From assembly GCA_025927935.1 (NCBI GenBank), contig JAICKM010000476.1, forward strand, positions 1 through 5,645: a stretch of DNA of 5,645 nt. Direction: 5' to 3'. Position 1 is the stretch's first letter. Each line of letters starts with the position of its first letter. Made by a program: the position numbers and the translations under genes. The DNA is from Chloroflexia bacterium (GTDB lineage: Bacteria; Chloroflexota; Chloroflexia; QHBQ01; JADMIH01). Of this stretch, positions 1-5,645 are shown one piece after another. Below the pieces are notes generated by a model, which saw only the letters and a list, made by a program, of their open reading frames with translations, had not been told where the DNA came from and searched no databases.

Positions 1-147
1 GCCTTCCGGGCCGGGCGGCGTGCCGGGCGGCAAAAGGTGATTGACATACTCCGGCGCGAACAGGGTATCGACCAGGCCAACCTGGTTGCCGCTCAGGACA
101 TCCTCGATAAAGCGGCGGACGATGGCTTTGTTCTCTTCAGCGGACAT
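1..147 (-). CDS. SnoaL-like / ester cyclase family protein, N-terminal part (cut by window edge)
   Basis: The complement reads an uninterrupted 49-codon frame from ATG at 147-145 to the left edge, so only the amino-terminal third or so of a typical ~130-150 residue protein is present. It starts MSAEENKAIVRRFIEDVLSG, followed by a segment with FAPEYVNH (residues 30-37) and a Pro/Gly-rich stretch. This pattern (an NK..VRRF.E.V opening helix, then a D.LFAPEYV.H block, then PPG...GPEG) is the usual start of SnoaL-like polyketide-cyclase / ester-cyclase proteins of the NTF2-like cone fold. Members form small soluble alpha+beta barrels; some cyclise polyketides, but most bacterial copies have no known substrate. 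The start is fixed by a strong SD site 8 nt upstream. The gene is divergent from the large regulator at 377, which may control it. Another NTF2-like function cannot be excluded because the catalytic part lies outside the window. Confidence 0.8.
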   Translation of the reverse strand, partial: MSAEENKAIVRRFIEDVLSGNQVGLVDTLFAPEYVNHLLPPGTPPGPEG

Positions 148-155
148 GGGAAAAG

Positions 156-162
156 CTCCTTT
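156..162 (-). promoter_or_regulatory. Ribosome binding site of the ester-cyclase-like gene
   Basis: On the complement the sequence is AAAGGAG, followed by 8 nt and the ATG at 147. This near-perfect SD core in an AT-richer stretch (about 151-187) fixes the start codon and supports the leftward frame as a real gene. Confidence 0.8.
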
Positions 163-188
163 GTGAATTGATTGTTTTGATTGCTTCC

Positions 189-235
189 ACCGGGAACCGG
201 GAGTAGGGAGTCGTCAGCCGCTCCTGGTTCCCGGT
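189..235. repeat. Inverted repeat, 15-bp arms, in the divergent intergenic region
   Basis: The left arm 189-203 (ACCGGGAACCGGGAG) and right arm 221-235 (CTCCTGGTTCCCGGT) are complementary at 14 of 15 positions, with a 17-nt loop. The single mismatch (199 against 225) would be a G-U pair in plus-strand RNA and an A-C mismatch in minus-strand RNA. The loop side also repeats GGGAG (199-203 and 206-210). No T-run follows on either side, so it is not a canonical intrinsic terminator. It lies upstream of the rightward promoter and within the probable leader or promoter region of the leftward gene. It could be an operator, a dispersed palindromic repeat, or a leader hairpin. The structure is directly visible; its role is not. 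Confidence 0.7.
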
Positions 236-282
236 TCGCGCTTGAAGGCCGCCTCTGCCGACTACACCGGGCGGTTGGGTGG

Positions 283-311
283 TTGCCCCCGCCGCGCCCT
301 CCCGCTATAAT
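283..311 (+). promoter_or_regulatory. Sigma-70-type promoter of the BTAD/STAND regulator gene
   Basis: A TTGCCC -35 box (283-288, four of six consensus bases) is separated by exactly 17 bp from a perfect TATAAT -10 box (306-311). Transcription would start near 318, giving a leader of about 60 nt before the ATG at 377. Optimal spacing and the perfect -10 in otherwise GC-rich DNA make this convincing. It has the same layout, and the same TATAATGG string, as the promoter at 5592-5620. Confidence 0.72.
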
Positions 312-332
312 GGCCTTCAACGTTCTGGTATG

Positions 333-364
333 AGCATAGCATCGCCGCGTGTAAAAAGCGTCAA
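333..364 (-). promoter_or_regulatory. Possible promoter of the leftward ester-cyclase-like gene
   Basis: Read on the complement, TTGACG (364-359) is followed by 20 nt and TATGCT (338-333). The hexamer is preceded by TGC (341-339), which fits an extended -10 element. The 20-bp spacer is too long for a standard promoter, so this rests mainly on the extended -10. It would start near 326, giving a leader of about 180 nt that contains the inverted repeat at 189-235. I found no better-spaced leftward promoter between 148 and 376. Confidence 0.25.
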
Positions 365-369
365 AAGGA
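365..369 (+). promoter_or_regulatory. Ribosome binding site of the regulator gene
   Basis: AAGGA is followed by 7 nt and the ATG at 377, a standard SD distance. It supports 377 as the true start, which also matches the expected beginning of the winged-helix domain. Confidence 0.7.
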
Positions 370-376
370 TCACCGC

Positions 377-3300
377 ATGAGCCGGCTGAGCGTGCAATGT
401 CTGGGTTCCCCGATGGTGCAGCACGATGCCCAGCCGGTCGCCTTTTCGACGCGCAAGACCCTAGCCCTCCTCGTGTACCTGGCCGTGGATGGCCGCGCGC
501 ATTCGCGCGAAGCGCTCAGCGCCCTGTTCTGGCCCGACAGCCCGACCGAGCGGGCGCGCGGCACGCTGCGCAGCACGCTGGCCCTGTTGCGGAACGGCTT
601 GCGGACCGGCACGGGGCACGAATCGGCAGTGGACCCGCCGGGGACCGTGCCGCACCTGGTCAGCGCCCGCGATCAGTTGGCTTTTGACTTCGCCGCCCCC
701 TATGACCTCGACTGCCGGACGCTGGCGACGGCATGGAGCGCGAGCCGCGTGCCTGCCGCCCCCGGACCGGCGCCCGCGCCCGATCTCCTGCCTCGCCTAC
801 AGGCTGCGGTAGCCCTCTATCGCGGCGACTTTCTCGCCGGCTTCGGCCTGCCCGATGCTCCCGAGTTTGACGAATGGGCGAATATCCAGCGCACGACCTG
901 GCACCGGCGCCTGAGCACCGTCCTGGCCCGCCTGAGCGCGCTCCAGGCCGAGGGCGGCGACCTCGACGCGGCTCTGGAGACAGCAACCCGCTGGGTGGCC
1001 CACGACTCGCTGGACGAGGCGGCCCACCGGCGGTTGATGCAGGTGCATTTCGCCGCCGGGGATCGCAGCGCGGCCCTCCAGGTATATGATGCCTGCTGCG
1101 CCTTGCTGGCCCGCGAGATGGGGACGGCCCCCGGCCCGGAGACGGCGGTGCTGGCGCGGCGCCTGCGCACCGGCCCGCCGCCCCATCCCCGCGCCGGGCG
1201 CAGCGCACCGTCCGGCCCCTTACCGGCCGGCGAGACGCCGCTCGTGGGCCGCGGCGACGAGCACGCCGCGCTGGCCGCCGCTTACTATCGGGCCGCCGGC
1301 GGCGCGCCGCAGGTTGTCGCCCTCACCGGCGAGGCGGGCATGGGCAAAACGCGCCTGGCCGGAGCGTTTCTGGCCTGGGCCGCCGGGCAGGGCGCCGACG
1401 TTGTGTGCGGCCAGGGCTTCGAGAGCAACACCGGCCTGCCCTATCAGCCGCTGGTCGACGCGCTGCGCCTGCGCCTGGATCAGGAGAATGCGCCGGAGGA
1501 TCTGCTCGGCGATCTCTGGCTGGCCGAGTTGAGCCGGCTTTTGCCGGAACTCCGCGAGCGCTATCCCGATTTACCGCCGCCCACCGGCGAAGACAGCCTG
1601 GTCCGGTCGCGCCTGTTCGAGGCGATTGCCCGCCTGGGTACGGCGCTGGCCCAGCGCGCCCCGCTGGTCCTCTTCCTGGACGATCTGCAATGGGCCGATG
1701 CCGCGTCCCTGGACGTGCTGCACTATAGTGTGCGCCGCTGGGTCGCCGCGCATGTGCCGGTGCTGGTGCTGATCGCTTTACGGGCCGAGGCGTTGCAACC
1801 TGCGCCGTCCGCCGCCGCGGGCCTGGCCCGCTGGCTGGCCGCCCTGGAGCACGAACTCCCCGTGACCCGGCTGCCGCTTGGCCCGTTGCCCGCCGCAGCG
1901 ATCCACGATCTGGTCTGGCAACTGGCCGCGGCGCCCGCCGAAGCGGTTGCGCGCCTGAGTGACTGGCTGGCCGCCGAGACAGGGGGTCAGCCCTTCTTCC
2001 TGCTGGAAACCCTGAAAGCGTTGGTGGAGCAAGGAATCGTGCCCGCCCGCCTGGGGGCGCGGGGGGCCTGGGTGCTCGACGTGGCCGCGATCCGCTGGCC
2101 CGCCCCGGACGGCTTTCTCGCCCCGGCGGTGCGCAATGTGATTAGCGCGCGCCTGGCCCGGCTGGGTCCCATGGCTGCCGCGCTGCTGGCCGCGGGGGCG
2201 GTGCTCGGCCAGGGCTGCCACTTCGCGCACCTCTGCGTGGTCGCGGCCCTGGCCGAGTCCGCGGGCCTCGCCGCCCTCGACGATCTGCTCGCCGCCGGGC
2301 TGTTGCGCGAATCGGGCAGCGCGGAACAGCCCGGATGCTACTTCTTCACCCACGACAAGATTCGCGCCCTCGTCTATGCCGAGGCGGGGGCCGCCCGGCG
2401 GCGCCTGTTCCATCAGCGAGCCTACACGGCGCTGGAGGCCGTCGCACCCGCCGCGACGCTGGCCCATCATGCCGCCGGGGCCGGGCTGACCGCCGCCGCC
2501 GTGGGGCACAGCCTGGCCGCCGGGGATGCCGCCCTGGCCGTGTTTGCCGTGCGCGATGCGCTGACCCACTACCAACGCGCCCGCCGGTTGCTGGCCGAAG
2601 CGGCTATACAGGATGGCCCGCGCGTCCCGCTTGCCGATCAGCACCGGCTGTATGTGCAACTGGGCCGCGCCTGCGAACTGACCGATGATTGGGCCGGGGC
2701 ACGGGAAGTCTACCACGAAATGCTGGCGGTGGCCCGATCCGCGGCGGCGCCCGCGATGGAATGCGCCGCGCTGAACCGGTTGGCCGCGCTGGCGGTACAG
2801 GGGACCGCCGATCTGGACCCCGCGGCGCTGCTGGCCGTGGCGCTCGACACGGCCACGGCTGCCGGCGATGCCGCCGGGCTGGCGGACACCGAGTGGACGC
2901 TGGCCCAGATGCACTTCACGCAACGCGCCGCGGCGGAGGCAGTAGCACATGGCCGGCGGGCGCTGGCGGGCGCGCAGGCCGCCGGGCTGCCGGAACTCGC
3001 CGCGCGCAGCCTGAATATGATGGCTTATGCCGAACTCGATCTGGGGGAGTGGGCGGCTAGCGCCGATCATGCGCGGGAAGCGGCCACCGCCTACGCCGGG
3101 TTGGGTAATCGCGCGCTGGATGCCGACAGCCACTGCGTGCTCGCCAATGCGCTGATCCATCAGGGCTGCCCTGGCGATGGGGTCGCCGCGGCGCGGACAG
3201 CTCAGGCGATTACGCGGGCCATCGAAAACACCTGGGGCCAGGTGAGCAGCACCCTCTGCCTGGCCCTGGGCCTGAGCGAACTGGGCGCCTACGGCGAGGC

Positions 3301-4018
3301 GTTGGCCGTCGCGCAAGAGGGTCGCGCGCTGGCCGCCGGCGCGGCTCTGCCGGCGGCCATGCAGATCTTCAGCCTGGCCCGGTTAGGAGGAGTCTATCGG
3401 GCGCTCCAGTCTCCCGCCCGTGCACGGGCCGCGCATGACGAAGCCCTGGCGCTGGCCGCCGCGCCGGGCCTGCGCTGGTGGTTCGCCGAGATGATCGCCG
3501 CCGAACTGTGCGCCGACTACGCGCTGGCCGAGGACTGGACCCACGCGGCCGGCTATGGCCGGCAGGCGCTCGCCGCCGGCGGGGCACTGCCGTTTGTCGG
3601 GCTGCTGGCCGGGGACGCCATTGCGGCGCTGGCCTATAGCGGCGCACACGGTGAAGCCGCCGATCACGCGGCGCGCTTCGCGGCGCGGGCCGGCGCGAAC
3701 CCGCGCTATCGACTGGCGTATGCGCGCGGGATGGGCGCGCTGGCCGCGGTCCGCGGCGATGCGGCGGGCGCATTGGCACACCTTCAGGCGGCCCTGGATC
3801 TGGCGCAGCGCCTGGGCCTGTCTGGCGAGGAGTGGCGGGTGGCCGCGCGGATGGCCGCGCTCCAGGAAGCGACCGGGGCACCGGCCGCGGCAGCCGCCAA
3901 CTACGCGCGGGCTGCCGCGCGCCTGCGGGCGCTGGCCGGCACAATTGAGGCACCGGCCGAGCAGGCGGCGTTCCTGGCCGCCCCGCCGGTGCGCGCCGTG
4001 CTGGCCGCCACTGCTTGA
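377..4018 (+). CDS. Large BTAD-domain transcriptional regulator with STAND ATPase and TPR repeats (AfsR/SARP-like)
   Basis: This 1213-residue cytoplasmic regulator is predicted to bind DNA and activate transcription under control of ATP binding and a ligand or partner sensed by its repeats. Residues ~1-75 form an OmpR/SARP-type winged helix (TRKTLALLVYLA at 25-36, FWPDSPTERARGTLR at 51-65). Residues ~107-263 match the bacterial transcriptional activator domain (LYRGDFLAGF at 147-156, then helical pairs ending at LAREMGTAPGPET). Residues ~287-670 form an AAA_16/STAND ATPase, with Walker A GEAGMGKT at 318-325 and Walker B LVLFLDDLQWAD at 430-441. GGQPFFLLETLKAL (536-549) and FFTHDKIRALVY (656-667) are typical later landmarks of these ATPases. 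Residues ~700-1190 are Ala-rich helix pairs with a period near 40 residues, about ten or more TPR units. There is no C-terminal LuxR helix-turn-helix and no membrane segment. All key ATPase residues are intact. The start at 377 has an SD site and an upstream promoter. Targets are unknown; the divergent cyclase and the downstream transporter are the obvious candidates. Confidence 0.93.
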   Translation: MSRLSVQCLGSPMVQHDAQPVAFSTRKTLALLVYLAVDGRAHSREALSALFWPDSPTERARGTLRSTLALLRNGLRTGTGHESAVDPPGTVPHLVSARDQLAFDFAAPYDLDCRTLATAWSASRVPAAPGPAPAPDLLPRLQAAVALYRGDFLAGFGLPDAPEFDEWANIQRTTWHRRLSTVLARLSALQAEGGDLDAALETATRWVAHDSLDEAAHRRLMQVHFAAGDRSAALQVYDACCALLAREMGTAPGPETAVLARRLRTGPPPHPRAGRSAPSGPLPAGETPLVGRGDEHAALAAAYYRAAGGAPQVVALTGEAGMGKTRLAGAFLAWAAGQGADVVCGQGFESNTGLPYQPLVDALRLRLDQENAPEDLLGDLWLAELSRLLPELRERYPDLPPPTGEDSLVRSRLFEAIARLGTALAQRAPLVLFLDDLQWADAASLDVLHYSVRRWVAAHVPVLVLIALRAEALQPAPSAAAGLARWLAALEHELPVTRLPLGPLPAAAIHDLVWQLAAAPAEAVARLSDWLAAETGGQPFFLLETLKALVEQGIVPARLGARGAWVLDVAAIRWPAPDGFLAPAVRNVISARLARLGPMAAALLAAGAVLGQGCHFAHLCVVAALAESAGLAALDDLLAAGLLRESGSAEQPGCYFFTHDKIRALVYAEAGAARRRLFHQRAYTALEAVAPAATLAHHAAGAGLTAAAVGHSLAAGDAALAVFAVRDALTHYQRARRLLAEAAIQDGPRVPLADQHRLYVQLGRACELTDDWAGAREVYHEMLAVARSAAAPAMECAALNRLAALAVQGTADLDPAALLAVALDTATAAGDAAGLADTEWTLAQMHFTQRAAAEAVAHGRRALAGAQAAGLPELAARSLNMMAYAELDLGEWAASADHAREAATAYAGLGNRALDADSHCVLANALIHQGCPGDGVAAARTAQAITRAIENTWGQVSSTLCLALGLSELGAYGEALAVAQEGRALAAGAALPAAMQIFSLARLGGVYRALQSPARARAAHDEALALAAAPGLRWWFAEMIAAELCADYALAEDWTHAAGYGRQALAAGGALPFVGLLAGDAIAALAYSGAHGEAADHAARFAARAGANPRYRLAYARGMGALAAVRGDAAGALAHLQAALDLAQRLGLSGEEWRVAARMAALQEATGAPAAAAANYARAAARLRALAGTIEAPAEQAAFLAAPPVRAVLAATA

Positions 4019-4026
4019 CATGGCGC

Positions 4027-4055
4027 GCGCCCGAAGGCTCACTTCGGAATGGCGC
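4027..4055 (+). other. Small hairpin just after the regulator stop codon
   Basis: CCGAAG (4031-4036) and CTTCGG (4042-4047) form a perfect 6-bp stem with a 5-nt loop, 12 nt after the stop codon. GCGC at 4027-4030 and 4052-4055 can add an outer 4-bp helix across a 4-nt bulge. The DNA that follows has no T-run, so this is not a standard intrinsic terminator. It may protect the 3' end, attenuate readthrough into the transporter gene, or be incidental in GC-rich DNA. I saw no well-formed promoter in the rest of the 4019-4150 gap, so the transporter may depend on readthrough from the regulator or on a promoter I cannot recognise. Confidence 0.4.
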
Positions 4056-4136
4056 ATCCTGTCAGACTGGCACGCTTTGTGAAGAGTCCGGGGGCACGTA
4101 GGCGAGCGGGCAAGTGGAGCCAAGGGGTGGCGGGAC

Positions 4137-4143
4137 AAGGAGG
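4137..4143 (+). promoter_or_regulatory. Ribosome binding site that sets the transporter start
   Basis: AAGGAGG, essentially the full SD core, is followed by 7 nt and the ATG at 4151. An in-frame ATG at 4049 would add 34 residues rich in Arg and Gly. It has no SD site, sits at the edge of the hairpin at 4031-4047, and gives an extension unlike MFS N-termini. The 4151 start is therefore preferred. Confidence 0.85.
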
Positions 4144-4150
4144 GGATCTC

Positions 4151-5599
4151 ATGCAGGTACAGGGGAGGCCGCCGGTGGCGGGCGGCTACGCGCAGGCGGC
4201 GGCCATCGACCGGCAGCCGTTGTCGGCGTTTCACTGGAAGCTGTTGTTGCTGGCCGGGATCGGCTGGATGTTCGACTCGATGGACGTGGGGCTGATCACG
4301 TTCGTGCTGCCGGTGCTGGGCGCGGAGTGGAAGCTGGCGCCCGACCTGCGCGGCCTGGTGCTCAGCGCCGGGTTCCTGGGTATGTTCGTCGGCGCGGCGG
4401 TGGCGGGCATGCTGGCCGACCGCTTTGGGCGCACGCTGATCTTCGGCAGCACCCTCGGCATCTTCGCCGTGGCGACCGGGCTGACGGCGCTGGTGCCGTC
4501 GCCCGCGGTGCCCGCCGGGGTGCAGGCCGTGGACCTCGCGCACCTGGGCGACTACGGCTCGCTGATGACCAGCGTGCTCATCCTGCTGGTGTTGCGCTTC
4601 CTGGTGGGCCTGGGGTTGGGTGGGGAACTGCCCGTCGCCAGCACGCTGGTGGGCGAGTGGGCGCCCGCCGAGCAGCGCGGGCGCATGATGGTGCTGCTGG
4701 AGAGCTTCTGGGCCTACGGCTGGATCATCGCCGCGGCGGTCGGCCTGCTGCTCATCCCCGCGCTGCCGGGCGGCTGGCGCATCGCCTTCGCGCTGGGCGC
4801 CATCCCCGCGCTCTATACGCTGATTTTGCGCCGCAGCATCCCCGAGTCGCCACGCTACCTGGAGAGCCGGGGCGATAGCGCGGGCGCGCGGACGATGATG
4901 CAGGCCGCGGGGATGCAGGCGGCGACCGCCGCCGCGCCCGCGCGGGTGACGGCCCCGCCGAGCGCGGGCCAGGCGTTGCGCCGCCTGTTCCAACCGGGCC
5001 TCGTGCGCCGCACGGTCATGCTCTGGATCCTCTGGTTCGGCATCGTCTTCAGCTATTACGGCATCTTTAGCTGGCTGCCCACCCTGATGACCCAGCACAG
5101 CAACCTGGTGCGCGGCTTCCAGTACACCTTCCTGATCACCCTGGCCCAGGTGCCCGGCTATTTCAGCGCGGCCTGGCTGGTCGAGCGCTGGGGCCGCAAG
5201 CCCACGCTCATCGCCTACCTGATCGGCACGGCGCTGGGCGCGCTGCTCTACGGCTACGCGCTGGTCGATCCGGGTGTGCCCGATGCCTGGCTGGTCTTTT
5301 CGGGCGCGATACTCTCGTTTTTCAACCTGGGCGCCTGGGGCGTGGTATATACTTATACACCGGAGCAATATCCGACCGCCGTGCGCGGCAGCGGTGCCGG
5401 GTGGGCCGCCGCCGTGGGCCGGCTGGGAGGTATCCTGGGACCGTATGTGCCGGGTCTCTGGTTAGGGGCCGGGCTGGGCAAGGAAGGGCTGTTCGCCGTC
5501 TTTACCGTCGTGGTGCTGATTACGGCGGTGGCCGTCGGGCTGCTGGGCACCGAGACGCGGGGCCGGCGCCTGGAAGAGATCTCCGCAGAGGTTGAATAA
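4151..5599 (+). CDS. niaP: MFS transporter of the NiaP (niacin/nicotinate) type
   Basis: This 482-residue inner-membrane protein has twelve predicted transmembrane helices (about 29-50, 66-88, 95-115, 138-160, 177-203, 207-227, 286-310, 320-344, 350-370, 378-399, 411-440, 446-466). MFS signatures are clear: DSMDVG in TM1 (42-47), motif A GMLADRFGRT (86-95), RFLVGLGLGGELPVAS in TM4 (149-164), PESPRYL (231-237), VERWGRKPTL (344-353) and a C-terminal TETRGRRLEE (467-476). The strings GGELPVASTLV, LLESFWA, MLWILWF.IVFSYYG, LAQVPGYF.AAW, LSFFNLGAWG, YTPEQYPT and GR.GGILGP match, from memory, those of Bacillus subtilis NiaP (YceI). That protein imports nicotinate/nicotinamide for NAD synthesis, probably by proton symport. 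Related sugar-porter and aromatic-acid:H+ symporters share parts of this pattern, so the MFS call is near certain and the substrate is likely but unproven. The segment between TM3 and TM4 (about 115-140) looks longer than in NiaP. The gene follows the regulator by 132 bp on the same strand. Confidence 0.85.
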   Translation: MQVQGRPPVAGGYAQAAAIDRQPLSAFHWKLLLLAGIGWMFDSMDVGLITFVLPVLGAEWKLAPDLRGLVLSAGFLGMFVGAAVAGMLADRFGRTLIFGSTLGIFAVATGLTALVPSPAVPAGVQAVDLAHLGDYGSLMTSVLILLVLRFLVGLGLGGELPVASTLVGEWAPAEQRGRMMVLLESFWAYGWIIAAAVGLLLIPALPGGWRIAFALGAIPALYTLILRRSIPESPRYLESRGDSAGARTMMQAAGMQAATAAAPARVTAPPSAGQALRRLFQPGLVRRTVMLWILWFGIVFSYYGIFSWLPTLMTQHSNLVRGFQYTFLITLAQVPGYFSAAWLVERWGRKPTLIAYLIGTALGALLYGYALVDPGVPDAWLVFSGAILSFFNLGAWGVVYTYTPEQYPTAVRGSGAGWAAAVGRLGGILGPYVPGLWLGAGLGKEGLFAVFTVVVLITAVAVGLLGTETRGRRLEEISAEVE

Positions 5600-5620
5600 G
5601 CCCCGTGCGTCGGGTATAAT
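5592..5620 (+). promoter_or_regulatory. Sigma-70-type promoter for a gene beyond the right edge
   Basis: TTGAAT (5592-5597, four of six consensus bases) is spaced exactly 17 bp from a perfect TATAAT (5615-5620). The -35 box covers the last sense codons and first base of the transporter's TAA stop. Transcription would begin near 5627. A GTG at 5629-5631 opens a frame to the window end, which would make a nearly leaderless start if used, but only five codons are visible, so no gene is called. No terminator for the transporter is seen before this promoter. Confidence 0.68.
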
Positions 5621-5645
5621 GGACAAACGTGAGCCTGCGGGCGCC

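Noticed and set aside
93..320. 75-codon minus-strand frame across the divergent intergenic region
   Set aside because: It begins at a TTG without an SD site, runs through the inverted repeat and overlaps the well-supported cyclase start in another frame.
329..338. Short palindrome TATG-AG-CATA in the regulator leader
   Set aside because: Arms of only 4 bp are expected by chance; there is no second copy or other support for an operator.
1778..3316. 512-codon open frame on the minus strand inside the regulator
   Set aside because: It has Gly/Gln/Arg-rich composition without family motifs, no SD site or promoter, and is fully antisense to the ATPase/TPR coding region.
4069..4098. GGCACG repeated twice, 24 bp apart, upstream of the transporter
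   Set aside because: The six-base repeat is too short and too GC-rich to mean anything here, and it shows no symmetry.
4077..4104. TTGTGA as a possible -35 box for a transporter promoter
   Set aside because: At a 16-17 bp spacing the only -10 candidate is TAGGCG or similar, too far from TATAAT to be credible.
4049..4150. Upstream in-frame ATG giving a 34-residue N-terminal extension of the transporter
   Set aside because: It has no SD site and lies at the edge of a hairpin, and the extension is basic and unlike MFS N-termini. The ATG at 4151 has a near-perfect SD site at the right distance.
3383..5368. 661-codon open frame on the minus strand across the end of the regulator, the gap and most of the transporter
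   Set aside because: Its product is low-complexity (Arg, Gln, His, Gly-rich) with no recognisable domain, and it lies antisense to two well-supported genes. Long antisense frames are expected in GC-rich DNA.
5602..5614. CCCG-loop-CGGG hairpin after the transporter stop
   Set aside because: It has only a 4-bp stem and no T-run, and it sits inside the promoter spacer, so it is not a believable terminator.

Overview
The window is GC-rich bacterial DNA with long, densely coding genes and short intergenic gaps. It holds three protein genes: a truncated one on the left reading leftward, and two complete ones reading rightward. A very large BTAD / STAND-ATPase / TPR regulator divergent from a SnoaL-like ester cyclase, with clean sigma-70-type promoters ending in TATAATGG, fits a member of the Chloroflexota. 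This assignment is an inference from gene style and has not been tested by similarity search.

Layout. Bases 1-147 (minus strand) carry the first 49 codons of a SnoaL-like/ester-cyclase-type protein that runs off the left edge. Bases 148-376 are a divergent control region. It contains a strong Shine-Dalgarno (SD) site for the leftward gene, a 15-bp-arm inverted repeat, a good sigma-70-type promoter for the rightward gene (TTGCCC, 17 bp, TATAAT), a weaker leftward promoter candidate, and the SD site of the rightward gene. Bases 377-4018 encode a 1213-residue regulator: an N-terminal OmpR/SARP-type winged helix, a bacterial transcriptional activator domain (BTAD), a P-loop STAND ATPase with intact Walker motifs, and a long C-terminal TPR superhelix. 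After a 132-bp gap with a small hairpin, bases 4151-5599 encode a 482-residue MFS transporter. It closely resembles the NiaP (YceI) niacin/nicotinate transporters in several conserved blocks. The last 54 bases contain a second clear promoter (TTGAAT, 17 bp, TATAAT) whose -35 box overlaps the transporter's 3' end; it must serve a gene beyond the right edge.

How the parts may work together. The regulator is a signal-integrating, ATP-dependent transcription factor of the AfsR/MalT-like kind. Its position suggests it controls the divergent cyclase, the downstream transporter, or both, but no binding site can be proven from the sequence. No mobile element, CRISPR array, RNA gene or obviously new system is visible. 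The points most worth a second look are the palindrome between the divergent genes, the enlarged TM3-TM4 loop of the transporter, and the possible link between a STAND regulator and vitamin uptake.
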